From SZUA-430 sp965227535 (GTDB taxonomy: Bacteria > Pseudomonadota > Alphaproteobacteria > Micropepsales > Micropepsaceae), in the NCBI GenBank assembly GCA_965227535.1, contig OZ245761.1:3472001-3536000 (forward strand): a stretch of DNA of 64,000 nt, in the 5' to 3' direction. The notes below the pieces were generated by a model. It had not been told where the DNA came from, made no database searches, and worked only from the letters and a program-made list of their open reading frames with translations. Below are positions 15,000 through 23,513 of this stretch, piece by piece. The first letter of the stretch is position 1. Every line of letters begins with the position of its first letter. A program made the translations under genes and the position numbers.

Positions 15000-15785
15000 A
15001 TGCAGCTCAATCGCTCCGTCACGGCCGTCGTCACTGGCGGCGCCTCGGGCCTCGGTGAAGCAACCGCCCGCGAACTCGCCGCCGCCGGCGTCCGCGTCGC
15101 CATCTTCGACCGCGACAAAGCCAAAGGCGAAAAGGTCGCCGCCGACATCGACGGCGTCTATTGCGAAGTCGACGTGACCAGCGAAGAGAGCGTCGTCGAA
15201 GGCTTCAAGAAAGCCCGCGCCGCGTTGGGCCAGGAACGCATCCTCGTCAACTGCGCCGGCACCGGCCTCGCGATCAAGACGGCGAGCCGCAAAAAAGACT
15301 CGCCCGAGATCGCGCCGCATCCGATCGAACATTTCGACCGCCTCATCCAGATCAACCTCGTCGGCACGTTCCGCTGCATCGCGAAGTCGGCGGCCGGCAT
15401 GCTGTCCCTCGAACCCGTTACCGAAGACGGCGAGCGCGGCGTGCTGATCAACACCGGCTCGGTCGCCGCCCAAGACGGACAGATCGGTCAGGCCGCGTAC
15501 GCAGCCTCGAAAGGCGGCATCGTCGGCATGACGCTGCCCATCGCGCGCGACCTCTCGCGCGATGGCGTGCGCTGCATGACCATCCTGCCCGGCCTCTTCA
15601 ACACGCCGCTGTTGGCCGCCGCGCCCGAGGAGTTGAAGAAAAGCCTCGGCGCGCAAGTGCCGTTCCCCTCGCGTCTCGGCCACCCGTACGAATACGCAAA
15701 GCTCGCGCGTCACATCTGCGAAAACTCGATGCTCAACGGCGAAGTCATCCGCCTCGACGGCGCTATCCGCATGGCGCCCCGCTAG
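15000..15785 (+). CDS. SDR dehydrogenase, 3-hydroxyacyl-CoA dehydrogenase type 2-like
   Basis: A 261-residue classical SDR. TGGASGLGEATARELAAAG is the cofactor loop near residue 12; DRDKAKGEK follows beta2, favouring NAD. NCAGTG, the catalytic Ser in LINTGSVAAQDGQIGQ, and YAASK are all present. The stretch MTLPIARDLSRDGVRCMTILPGLFNTPLL and the 'AVVTGGASGLG' opening are those of HSD17B10/FadB2x-type short-chain 3-hydroxyacyl-CoA dehydrogenases, suggesting a role in beta-oxidation or branched-chain catabolism. ATG 15000 matches the family start. The 235 bp downstream show no gene. Confidence 0.88.
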   Translation: MQLNRSVTAVVTGGASGLGEATARELAAAGVRVAIFDRDKAKGEKVAADIDGVYCEVDVTSEESVVEGFKKARAALGQERILVNCAGTGLAIKTASRKKDSPEIAPHPIEHFDRLIQINLVGTFRCIAKSAAGMLSLEPVTEDGERGVLINTGSVAAQDGQIGQAAYAASKGGIVGMTLPIARDLSRDGVRCMTILPGLFNTPLLAAAPEELKKSLGAQVPFPSRLGHPYEYAKLARHICENSMLNGEVIRLDGAIRMAPR

Positions 15786-16020
15786 GACGGCGCCATCGAG
15801 GTCGAGGCGAAACTTATCCACGGCGGCAGATTGACCCAGGTCTGTCGCCGAGGTCCGTCGCGAAAGGCGATTCCAGGGTCTTGGCGCTGTTCCGCTGCAC
15901 GCAGGTGATGCTCTACCCGAAATAGTGCGCGTCTGAGGGGACACGCCAACTTGCTCGAAACTGGCGCTATCGCTAGCTTCGCGCCGAAAATCGCGCCTCA
16001 CATCCCAAGGGGAAACACAC

Positions 16021-16962
16021 ATGAATCGCAACGTAGTGATCGGCGGCGTCGTCGCCGTCGCGATCCTTCTCGCCGTCGCCGCCTATTTCCTAATCAGCGG
16101 CCGCACGACATCCACCACCGGCCAAACGCTCACGGGCGAACCCGCCGGCCCGATCGCGCTCAACAACGTCTCCGTCATCACCGACCACTCGACCAGCCAG
16201 TCGGAAGATGGCCGCACGCTGAGCGTGACGTTCCCGAAATTCGAACTCGCAGCCAAAGGCGGCGAGACGACCTCCGCCGTCTTCTCGACGACGTGGCGCC
16301 TGAAACTCGCGCCGGAAGAACGAGCGGTCGTCGCCGCCGTCTCCGTCAACGGCTACATGAAGTCGGCAGGCACGCCGCCGCCCGCCGCCGCACCTGTCAC
16401 GACGGCGCCCGCAACGCCTGCGACGCCCGAAGCGCCTGCAACGACGCCGCCCGCCGAAGGCACGACGCCGCCCGTCGAACAGCCGGCGGCAACGCCCGCA
16501 GCCGCCGCGCCGATGAAGCCCGTCGCCGGTGACGGCGTCGCCCGCGTGATCGTCTCGATCGGCGGCGACATCTCGATCACCGAATGGCGCGATTGGAACG
16601 GCGAAGGCGCCGAGCACAAAGTCTCGAAGGCCGTCGCCTTCGCGAGCGCCGGCGCCGACCTGCGCGACGGCGCAACGGTCCCGGTCACGGTGACGGTCGA
16701 GGTCTTCGGCGGCACCGCAACCGACACGCTCGCACGCCTCAGCGCCATCGACCTGCGCGTCTTCCCGGAAAACGCACCGCTCCCGTCGGCAGCCCCGACC
16801 GCCGCCGTCACCGAAACGCCGGCCGAAGTAACGCCGCCGGCTGAAGGCACGACAACACCTACCGAAGTAACGACGCCGCCCGCCGAAGGCACACCGGCGA
16901 CACCGCCGGCGGAAGGCACCACACCGGCGCCTGCCGAAGGCACGACGCCGCCGACGCCCTAA
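16021..16962 (+). CDS. membrane-anchored protein with Pro/Thr/Glu-rich repeats
   Basis: A 313-residue protein with no family I recognise. An N-terminal anchor (VVIGGVVAVAILLAVAAYFL) is followed by two apparent globular segments, about residues 45-112 and 165-250. They are separated by a Pro/Ala/Thr linker. The second (GVARVIVSIGGDISITEWRD, VTVTVEVFGG) looks beta-rich. The C-terminal 60 residues are tandem variants of TPPAEGTT, a flexible, cell-wall-spanning type of tail. Probably periplasmic. ATG 16021 follows AAGGGG. Confidence 0.75.
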   Translation: MNRNVVIGGVVAVAILLAVAAYFLISGRTTSTTGQTLTGEPAGPIALNNVSVITDHSTSQSEDGRTLSVTFPKFELAAKGGETTSAVFSTTWRLKLAPEERAVVAAVSVNGYMKSAGTPPPAAAPVTTAPATPATPEAPATTPPAEGTTPPVEQPAATPAAAAPMKPVAGDGVARVIVSIGGDISITEWRDWNGEGAEHKVSKAVAFASAGADLRDGATVPVTVTVEVFGGTATDTLARLSAIDLRVFPENAPLPSAAPTAAVTETPAEVTPPAEGTTTPTEVTTPPAEGTPATPPAEGTTPAPAEGTTPPTP

Positions 16963-16965
16963 GTT

Positions 16966-17256
16966 CTATTTCGCAGCCGCTTCCATGGCGCGGGCGAGTT
17001 CGACGTCTTTGGACGTCAAACCGCCCGCGTCGTGCGTTGTAAGCAGCACGTTGACGGTCTTGTAGACATTCGACCACTCCGGGTGGTGGTCCATCTTCTC
17101 CGCCACCAGCGCGACTTGAGTCATGAAACCGAACGCCTCGACGAAGTCGCCGAACACGAACGTCTTCACGATCGCATCGCGCTTCGGTTCCTCGCGCCAA
17201 CCTTTAAGTTCTTTGAGCGCGCTCGCACGCTGAGTCTTCGTAAGCTTCGCAGCCAT
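16966..17256 (-). CDS. 4a-hydroxytetrahydrobiopterin dehydratase (PCD/DCoH)
   Basis: A 96-residue pterin-4a-carbinolamine dehydratase. The active-site histidine set is in KMDHHPEWSNVYKTVNVLL and TTHDAGGLTSKDVELARAM (H-H-P-x-W ... T-H), with FGFMTQVALVAEK before it. The enzyme recycles the oxidised pterin after aromatic hydroxylation; with no hydroxylase gene nearby a moonlighting role is possible. ATG 17256 has GGGGAG 7 nt upstream and is preferred to ATG 17271. Confidence 0.93.
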   Translation of the reverse strand: MAAKLTKTQRASALKELKGWREEPKRDAIVKTFVFGDFVEAFGFMTQVALVAEKMDHHPEWSNVYKTVNVLLTTHDAGGLTSKDVELARAMEAAAK

Positions 17257-17325
17257 ATTTGTTCTCCCCATGATGCGCTTCGCTGGTCTATCTTCGCTCG
17301 AAACCTATTCGCCTGGCGAGGGAAT

Positions 17326-17745
17326 ATGACGACCGAGTCTTTGTACGAAATGTCCGCCCCGACGCTCGACGACATCGAGATCTTGGCGCGCGAAGTGTTC
17401 GAACGCCTGCCCGAAGAGTTCCGCGAACGTTGCGGCGACATCCTCTTCCGCGTCGAGGATTTCCCCGACGAAGACGTCATCGCGGAAATGGAACTCGAAA
17501 CGCAATACGACATCCTAGGGCTGTTCCAGGGCGTCGCCCTCACGCAAATGTCGGAAAGCGAAACCGTCCCGCGCGAACCGAACGTCGTCTTCCTCTACCG
17601 CCGCCCCATCCTCGACGAATGGAGCGAATCGCAGATTCTCCTCGGCGACATCGTCACCCACGTCCTCATCCACGAAGTCGGCCACCATTTCGGCTTCTCC
17701 GACGAAGACATGGAACGCATCGAAGCCGAAGCCATCGACGGTTAG
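17326..17745 (+). CDS. metallopeptidase family (zincin-like) protein
   Basis: A 139-residue acidic protein with HEVGHHFGFSDEDM near the C-terminus, an HExxH zincin motif with the third ligand in the following 'GFSDED' stretch. This matches the minimal zincin family PF06262, together with LGLFQGVAL and NVVFLYRRPILDEW. The predicted role is a zinc-dependent peptidase of unknown substrate, cytosolic (no signal peptide). ATG 17326 is used. Its stop lies 2 bp from the convergent thpR stop. Confidence 0.9.
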   Translation: MTTESLYEMSAPTLDDIEILAREVFERLPEEFRERCGDILFRVEDFPDEDVIAEMELETQYDILGLFQGVALTQMSESETVPREPNVVFLYRRPILDEWSESQILLGDIVTHVLIHEVGHHFGFSDEDMERIEAEAIDG

Positions 17746-17747
17746 AA

Positions 17748-18284
17748 CTACGCGTTCAGCGGATAGCTCTGCTCGATGCGATAGAGACTGCCGCGCGGCG
17801 CTTGAAAACTTGAGAACAGCGAAAACGCGCGCACCGGAAACGGACCGCTGTCGAACGCCGCATTCGCCGCCAGAAAATCGCGAACCTTGACGATCGGCGC
17901 ATCCCGCAGCCGCGCCAGCGTCACGTGCGGCGCATATTTCCGAGTCTCCGCCGGCAACCCCATCCGCTGCAGCGCGGTCTCGATCTTGGCCGCCAGATGC
18001 ATCAACGGCGGACTCGGCGCGATCCCCGCCCACAGCGCATGCGGATCGCGTCCGCCGAACTCGCCGACGCCCCGCAATGTCAGGTCGAACGCCTTCGCGC
18101 GCAAACCCGATAACATGTGGTCGATATCGGTCGCCGTCGGCTCGTCGACCTCGCCGATGAAGCGCAGCGTCAGATGCAGGTTCTCGACCGGCTGCCATTT
18201 CGCGCCTGGCACGCCGCCTTGCAGGAACGTCAGACGCGTCCGCAGCGCCTGAGGAATCTCGATCGCGGTGAACAGGCGCAACAT
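17748..18284 (-). CDS. thpR: RNA 2',3'-cyclic phosphodiesterase (2H family)
   Basis: A 178-residue 2H phosphoesterase. The two catalytic H-x-T-x motifs are HLTLRFIGEVDE near residue 37 and HVTLARL near residue 121. The opening RLFTAIEIPQALR is typical of ThpR/LigT, which opens 2',3'-cyclic phosphates and reversibly ligates tRNA halves in vitro. It follows the aldo/keto reductase gene with 3 bp spacing on the same strand. Confidence 0.93.
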   Translation of the reverse strand: MLRLFTAIEIPQALRTRLTFLQGGVPGAKWQPVENLHLTLRFIGEVDEPTATDIDHMLSGLRAKAFDLTLRGVGEFGGRDPHALWAGIAPSPPLMHLAAKIETALQRMGLPAETRKYAPHVTLARLRDAPIVKVRDFLAANAAFDSGPFPVRAFSLFSSFQAPRGSLYRIEQSYPLNA

Positions 18285-18287
18285 GGC

Positions 18288-19334
18288 TTAAGGCGCGGGA
18301 TTGGGCTGAATGTGATGCGCCTCGCCGATCGCCTTCTCGATCTCGTCGTTCCAGCGCACGGTGGTGCTAGCGATGTTCGTCTTCAGCTGCTCCATCGTCG
18401 TCGCGCCGATGATCGTCGACGTCACGAAGGGCCGCGTCGTCACGAACTGCAACGCCATCTGCGCCGGATCGAGATCGAACCGTTTGGCGATCGCGAGATA
18501 CCGATCAACGGCGGGCGCCGTCTGCGGCTTCTCGTAGCGCTGCAGCCGGTTGAACAACGCCTTGCGCGAAGCGGCAGGCGCCGCACCGTTCTGATACTTG
18601 CCCGTGAGATAGCCCTGCGCGAGCGGCGAATACGCCAGAAGCCCAACCTGCTCGCGATGCGCAATCTCGGCGAGGCCTTGCTCGAACGTGCGGTTGATCA
18701 GGCTGTACGCGTTCTGGATCGACTGCATGCGCGGCAATCCCTTCGCCGTCGCATGATGCAGGAACGACATCGTCCCCCACGCCGTCTCATTCGAAAGCCC
18801 GACCCAACGAATCTTGCCGGCCTTCACATGCGTATCGAGCGCACCCAAAATGTCTTCAAGCGGAACGCTCGGAGCTTCCGCATGGCGATAGGCAAGCCCC
18901 GACGACCCGAACATCGCAACCGGCCGGTCCGGCCAATGCAATTGATAAAGGTCGATGCGATCCGTCTGCAGCCGCTTCAAGCTCGAATCGATCGCCTCGC
19001 CGATCTGCTTCGGCGTCTGCTCGGTGCCGGAGCCGTCCTTGCGCAGCCAGTTCATCGGCGACCGCCCCGCAACCTTCGTCGCCAGGATCACCTTGTCGCG
19101 CGTGCCCCGCGCCTTGAACCACGACCCGATGATGCGCTCCGTCGACCCTTGCGTCTCGGCCTTGGGCGGCACCGCATACATTTCCGACGTGTCGAAGAAA
19201 TTGACGCCGGCCGCCAGCGCATAATCCATCTGCGCGTGACCGTCGGCTTCGCTGTTCTGCTCGCCCCACGTCATCGTGCCGAGGCAAATCGCGGACACTT
19301 TCGTGCCCGTCCGTCCAAGCTCGCGGTATTCCAT
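18288..19334 (-). CDS. aldo/keto reductase (Tas-like)
   Basis: A 348-residue TIM-barrel oxidoreductase. MEYRELGRTGTKVSAICLGT is the N-terminal strand. The catalytic tetrad is visible as D in FFDTSEMY, Y in the same motif, K in ILATKVAG, and H in YQLHWPDRP. The segment YSLINRTFEQGLAEIAHREQ is typical of Tas/YajO-type NADP(H) reductases. The frame is open far upstream (to about 20384), but ATG 19334 is the conserved start. It sits between the arylesterase and thpR genes in a probable three-gene operon. Confidence 0.92.
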   Translation of the reverse strand: MEYRELGRTGTKVSAICLGTMTWGEQNSEADGHAQMDYALAAGVNFFDTSEMYAVPPKAETQGSTERIIGSWFKARGTRDKVILATKVAGRSPMNWLRKDGSGTEQTPKQIGEAIDSSLKRLQTDRIDLYQLHWPDRPVAMFGSSGLAYRHAEAPSVPLEDILGALDTHVKAGKIRWVGLSNETAWGTMSFLHHATAKGLPRMQSIQNAYSLINRTFEQGLAEIAHREQVGLLAYSPLAQGYLTGKYQNGAAPAASRKALFNRLQRYEKPQTAPAVDRYLAIAKRFDLDPAQMALQFVTTRPFVTSTIIGATTMEQLKTNIASTTVRWNDEIEKAIGEAHHIQPNPAP

Positions 19335-19360
19335 GCGTGTCTTTCCGAAGCGAAGGAAAC

Positions 19361-20032
19361 TCAAGACGCCGGTTTGGGACCCGGCTTCACGCCGACCTTT
19401 GCGATCAGCTTTTCGACATAGGGAAGAATTCCCCGCACGATGACAAGTGTGCCTTGCTCGTTCGGATGGATACTGTCGCGCTGGTTCAATTTCAAATCCG
19501 CGGCTACCCCCTCCAGAAAGAAGGGGTAGAACAAAACCCCATGCTTCTTGGCGAGCTCCGGATAGATCGCGTCGAACGCGGTCACGTATTCCGGCCCCAG
19601 ATTGCGCGGCGCTTTCATGCCGGTGAGCAACACGCTGACGCCCTTCGCCTTCAGCTTGGTCAAAACCTGATCGAGATTGGCGCGCGTCTGCTCGACCCCA
19701 AGGCCGCGCAGCGCATCGTTCGACCCCAACTCGACGATCGCCGCGTCGAACGGTTCGGCGAGCGACCAATCCAGCCGCGCAAGCCCGCCCGCCGATGTGT
19801 CGCCCGAAACACCCGCGTTTGCGATCGTGACGTCGTACCCCTTGGCCCGCAGTTGCACCTGCAGAACCGCAGTGAAGTCTGTCCCCGGCGGCAGGTTGTA
19901 GCCCTGGGTCAAACTGGTTCCGAACGCGAGAATCCTGACGGGCTTGGCATGCGCCAGCCCAATTCCGTTGATTCCCGCGACAAAGATGGAGAGAATCAAC
20001 CAAATCGCGTTGACTCGGCCCCAGCCCGACAC
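19361..20032 (-). CDS. arylesterase / SGNH lysophospholipase (TesA-like)
   Basis: A 223-residue exported SGNH esterase. The signal peptide is VNAIWLILSIFVAGINGIG followed by LAHA-K. Block I reads FGTSLTQGYNLPPG, with the catalytic Ser in G-T-S-L instead of the usual G-D-S-L. Gly (NAGVSGDTSAGG), Asn (VELGSNDALRG) and the D-x-x-H pair (DSIHPNEQG) are intact. GTG 20032 is chosen: GGAGGAAGG lies upstream and it gives a proper signal peptide. ATG 20080 would collide with the divergent ABC gene start at the shared GCATGC. Confidence 0.87.
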   Translation of the reverse strand: MSGWGRVNAIWLILSIFVAGINGIGLAHAKPVRILAFGTSLTQGYNLPPGTDFTAVLQVQLRAKGYDVTIANAGVSGDTSAGGLARLDWSLAEPFDAAIVELGSNDALRGLGVEQTRANLDQVLTKLKAKGVSVLLTGMKAPRNLGPEYVTAFDAIYPELAKKHGVLFYPFFLEGVAADLKLNQRDSIHPNEQGTLVIVRGILPYVEKLIAKVGVKPGPKPAS

Positions 20033-20078
20033 GTATCGGGTGGCCTTCCTCCAGCTCTGGTTTGGTAGCCCGTTGCGC

Positions 20079-20831
20079 ATGCAGCGCTCGCTCAACACTG
20101 ACCCGATCCTTCGGCTTGAGGCCGTGAAGCTGACACTTATGAGTCAGGCGGGTCCCGTCAATATCCTCAACGGTATCGAACTCGTGATCCGTGAAGGTGA
20201 AGCCGTGGGCTTGGTGGGTCCCTCGGGCTCGGGCAAATCGACCATGCTGATGGTCATGACCGGCCTTGAGCGCCCCAGTTCGGGCAAGGTCACGGTCAAG
20301 TCCAAGGAACTCTCGGCGATGTCCGAGGATGAGGCGGCGCGCTTCCGCCGCGGTAACGTCGGCATCGTCTTCCAATCGTTTCACCTGATCCCGACCATGA
20401 CGGCGCTGGAGAACGTGGCCGTCCCGCTAGAAATCGCGCTCATCCCCGACGCCTTTGCGAAGGCTAAGGACGAATTGGTCGCCGTCGGCCTCGGCCATCG
20501 CCTCGACCACTATCCAAGCCAGCTCTCAGGTGGTGAACAGCAACGCGTCGCCTTGGCCCGCGCTCTCGCGCCGCGTCCAAGTCTGCTCTTCGCCGACGAA
20601 CCGACGGGCAATCTCGACGGCCGCACCGGCGCCGAGATCATCGACATGATGTTCAAACTCCAGCGCGAGCGCGGCTCGACCCTCGTGCTCGTGACCCACG
20701 ACGACGCATTGGCCCACCGCTGCGACCGCATCGTGCGTTTGCGCGACGGTCACATCGAATCGATCGAGGACGGCGCGCATGAGGGCGGCGAAACGGCGTC
20801 CGACGTCGCCGTCGCAGCCGTCGCCGAATGA
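20079..20831 (+). CDS. ABC transporter ATP-binding protein, YbbA/LolD type
   Basis: A 250-residue ATPase. Walker A is GPSGSGKSTML near residue 52, the Q-loop FQSFHLIP, the signature LSGGEQQRVALARALA, Walker B LLFADEPTGNLDG, and the H-loop VTHDD. The sequence class is MacB/LolD/YbbA. With the adjacent FtsX-like permease it forms a YbbAP-type complex, proposed to extract or move lipophilic molecules or esterase products. The TesA-like arylesterase gene is divergent next door, the same neighbourhood as E. coli tesA-ybbAP. Its stop overlaps the permease ATG (ATGA). Confidence 0.94.
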   Translation: MQRSLNTDPILRLEAVKLTLMSQAGPVNILNGIELVIREGEAVGLVGPSGSGKSTMLMVMTGLERPSSGKVTVKSKELSAMSEDEAARFRRGNVGIVFQSFHLIPTMTALENVAVPLEIALIPDAFAKAKDELVAVGLGHRLDHYPSQLSGGEQQRVALARALAPRPSLLFADEPTGNLDGRTGAEIIDMMFKLQRERGSTLVLVTHDDALAHRCDRIVRLRDGHIESIEDGAHEGGETASDVAVAAVAE

Positions 20832-23368
20832 TCAAGCTCACGCGCGTCGCCGTGCGCCTGGCCCGGCGCGAACTGCGTCAGGGCCTGTCCGGCTTCCGCA
20901 TCTTCCTCGCCTGTCTGATCTTGGGCGTTGCGTCGATCTCGGGCGTCGGCTCGTTGAGCGAAGCGCTGCTCGAAGGACTCTCGCGCCAGGGCCGCGAACT
21001 CTTGGGCGGCGACGTCGAAATCCGTCTGAACCAGCGCGAGATCGGCAAGGCCGAGGTCGCGTGGCTGAAAACGCAGGGCCGCGTCTCCATGACGGCGGAA
21101 ACGCGCGCGATGGTAATCGTGCAAGGTCGGGATGCGCGTTCGCTCGTCGAACTCAAAGCCGTCGACAACGCGTACCCTCTCTACGGCCACGCGGAAGTAA
21201 CGCCGCGCGAACCGCTCAACGAACTGTTCGCTAATCGCTCGGGCGTCTTCGGCGCGGCCGTTGACGAGCGCCTGCTCGCCAAGCTCGGCGTGCCGCAAGG
21301 GTCCATCGTGAAGATCGGCGATGCGCTCTTCGAATTGCGCTCGGTCCTGCGGCAAGAGCCCGACCGTGTGACCGGCGGATTTACACTGGGACCGCGCGTT
21401 CTGATTTCGGAGTTCGCTTTTCGCGCCACGGGACTGATCAAACCGGGCAGCCTCATCAACTACAATTATCGCGTCGCGCTCCCGGCCGAAGCGACGGCCT
21501 CGCGCCAAACCGTGAAGGAATGGGTCGATAAGCTCACTGCCACATTCCCGAACGCCGTTTGGACCACGCGCGACCGCTGGAACGCAGCCCCCGGCTTGCG
21601 CCGCTTCATCGAGCAAGTCGGCGCGTTCCTGACGCTCGTCGGCTTGACGGCGCTCGTCGTCGGCGGCGTCGGCGTCGGCAGCGCGGTGAAAGCCTACTTG
21701 GACCGCCGCCGCGACGACATCGCGACGCTGAAATGCATCGGCGCCAGCGGCCGCTTCATCTTCTTCATGTTCCTGATGGAGGTGATGACGCTCGCCGTCA
21801 TCGGCGTCGCGATCGGTCTCGTACTCGGAACGTTGGTGCCGCTGGCGGCGCAATTGATGCTGAGCGGCGTCCTGCCGTTCAGCGCAGCCTTCGGTCTCTA
21901 TTGGAAGCCGATCGCATCGGCCGCGGCGTTCGGTCTGCTGACGGCGCTCGCCTTCGCCATCTGGCCGCTCGCGCGCGCCAAGGAAACCTCGCCCGCCGTG
22001 ATGTTCCGCGACCTCGTCTCGCCGGCGCGCCGTTTGCCGCAACCGGTATACATCGTCGCCACCGTTCTCGCTTTTGCCGCGCTCGCGGGGCTGACGCTCT
22101 TTGTGTCGGCCGACTTGATGCTGGCTGCAGGGTTCGCCGGTGGCGCGCTCGTCGCCTTCGCGCTTCTGCGGTTGACCGGCTGGGGCCTGATGTGGATCGC
22201 CCGCCGCGTGCCGCGCCCGCGTTTCGTAATGGCCCGCCTGGCGCTCTCGAACATTTACCGCCCCGGCACGCCGACGCCCGCCGTGATCCTCTCGTTAGGA
22301 CTGGGCCTCACGCTCCTCGCGGGCATCGCGCTCACCGACGCCAACATCCGCCGCATCATGCGCGACGAAGTACCGGCCGAGGCGCCCAGCTTCTTCTTCG
22401 TCGACATCCAGTCCGATCAAGTCGACCGCTTCCGCAAGATCGTCAACGGCGCCAAAGGCGTGTCCGAAGTCGAAGTGGTCCCCATGATCCGCGGCCGCAT
22501 CGTCAAATTGAACAACGTCGCGGCCAAAGACGCCGTCGTCTCGCGCGAAGCGCGCTGGGCGCTGAACGGTGACCGCGGTATCACCTACGGCAATCCGGCC
22601 GGCGCCAGCGACCAGGTTGTCGAAGGCAAGTGGTGGCCGCGCGACTATAGGGGGCCGGCGCTGGTGTCGTTCGCCGAGGATCTCGCGCGCGGCATGGGCC
22701 TGAAGGTCGGTGACATGATCACGGTCAACATCCTTGGCCGCGAGATCGGGATGAAGATCGAGAACCTCCGCCGGGTGGATTTCTCAAGCGCGCGCATGAA
22801 CTTCATCATGGTGGTCTCGCCCGGTGCACTCGAAGATGCACCGCACGCCCACCTGGCGACGGCTCGCGTAGCGCCCGAGAACGAAGACGAGGTCGAGCGC
22901 GCCGTCTCGAACGCCTTCCCGAACGTCTCGGTCGTGCGTGTGCGCGAAGCCCTCGAAACCGCAAATGGCCTGTTGCAGCAACTCGCGGCGGGCATTCGCG
23001 CCGCCAGTGTCGTGACGCTGCTGACCGGCCTCATGGTGCTGGCCGGCGCGCTGGCGGCAGGCCACCGCCACCGCCTCTTCGACGCGGTGGTCCTGAAGGT
23101 TGTCGGCGCCACGAAAGGGCAGGTGATGACCACCTACCTGATCGAGTTTGCGGCCTTGGGCGCTGCCGCAGGCTTCGTCGCCGCCATCATCGGCACCATC
23201 GCGGCCTGGGCCGTCGCCGAGTTCGTTATGGATTGGAGCTTCCGGCCGTCGCTGGGAACGTTGGCGGCCGTCGTCATCGGCGGCGCGATCGCCGCAATGG
23301 CGCTCGGCATTGCAGCAACGTGGACGGCGCTCTCCACCCCCGCAGCACGAACCCTCCGCACCGCCTGA
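20828..23368 (+). CDS. FtsX-like ABC permease, YbbP type
   Basis: An 846-residue inner-membrane protein with about ten transmembrane helices and two large periplasmic domains (residues about 45-240 and 500-690). FtsX domains occur twice: LTLVGLTALVVGGVGVGSAV-onward near residue 265 and VVTLLTGLMVLAGALAAGHR near 720. Each is followed by the 'R..D.a.LK..Ga' coupling motif (DIATLKCIGAS, FDAVVLKVVGAT). This is the COG3127/YbbP architecture, partner of the overlapping ATPase. Confidence 0.94.
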   Translation: MIKLTRVAVRLARRELRQGLSGFRIFLACLILGVASISGVGSLSEALLEGLSRQGRELLGGDVEIRLNQREIGKAEVAWLKTQGRVSMTAETRAMVIVQGRDARSLVELKAVDNAYPLYGHAEVTPREPLNELFANRSGVFGAAVDERLLAKLGVPQGSIVKIGDALFELRSVLRQEPDRVTGGFTLGPRVLISEFAFRATGLIKPGSLINYNYRVALPAEATASRQTVKEWVDKLTATFPNAVWTTRDRWNAAPGLRRFIEQVGAFLTLVGLTALVVGGVGVGSAVKAYLDRRRDDIATLKCIGASGRFIFFMFLMEVMTLAVIGVAIGLVLGTLVPLAAQLMLSGVLPFSAAFGLYWKPIASAAAFGLLTALAFAIWPLARAKETSPAVMFRDLVSPARRLPQPVYIVATVLAFAALAGLTLFVSADLMLAAGFAGGALVAFALLRLTGWGLMWIARRVPRPRFVMARLALSNIYRPGTPTPAVILSLGLGLTLLAGIALTDANIRRIMRDEVPAEAPSFFFVDIQSDQVDRFRKIVNGAKGVSEVEVVPMIRGRIVKLNNVAAKDAVVSREARWALNGDRGITYGNPAGASDQVVEGKWWPRDYRGPALVSFAEDLARGMGLKVGDMITVNILGREIGMKIENLRRVDFSSARMNFIMVVSPGALEDAPHAHLATARVAPENEDEVERAVSNAFPNVSVVRVREALETANGLLQQLAAGIRAASVVTLLTGLMVLAGALAAGHRHRLFDAVVLKVVGATKGQVMTTYLIEFAALGAAAGFVAAIIGTIAAWAVAEFVMDWSFRPSLGTLAAVVIGGAIAAMALGIAATWTALSTPAARTLRTA

Positions 23369-23513
23369 TTTATCAAGCGGTTAAGACAAATTTCACGCGA
23401 ATCAGCCATTCGCCATACGAGCGAAAATCCGTGTCTTGAAAAAGACTTAGGGCGTGCCGATATTGGCGGAGGAATGCTGCATCCGGCGGCGGCCGGATCT
23501 TTGGAGGGTTCAG

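Noticed and set aside
16840..16960. Possible CRISPR-like tandem repeats
   Set aside because: Units are short, in frame, translate to a Pro-Glu-Gly-Thr tail, and have no spacers or cas genes nearby.
19335..20384. Open reverse-strand extension of the aldo/keto reductase to 698 residues
   Set aside because: The extra 349 residues are antisense to the ABC gene and in another frame of the arylesterase; conservation starts at ATG 19334.
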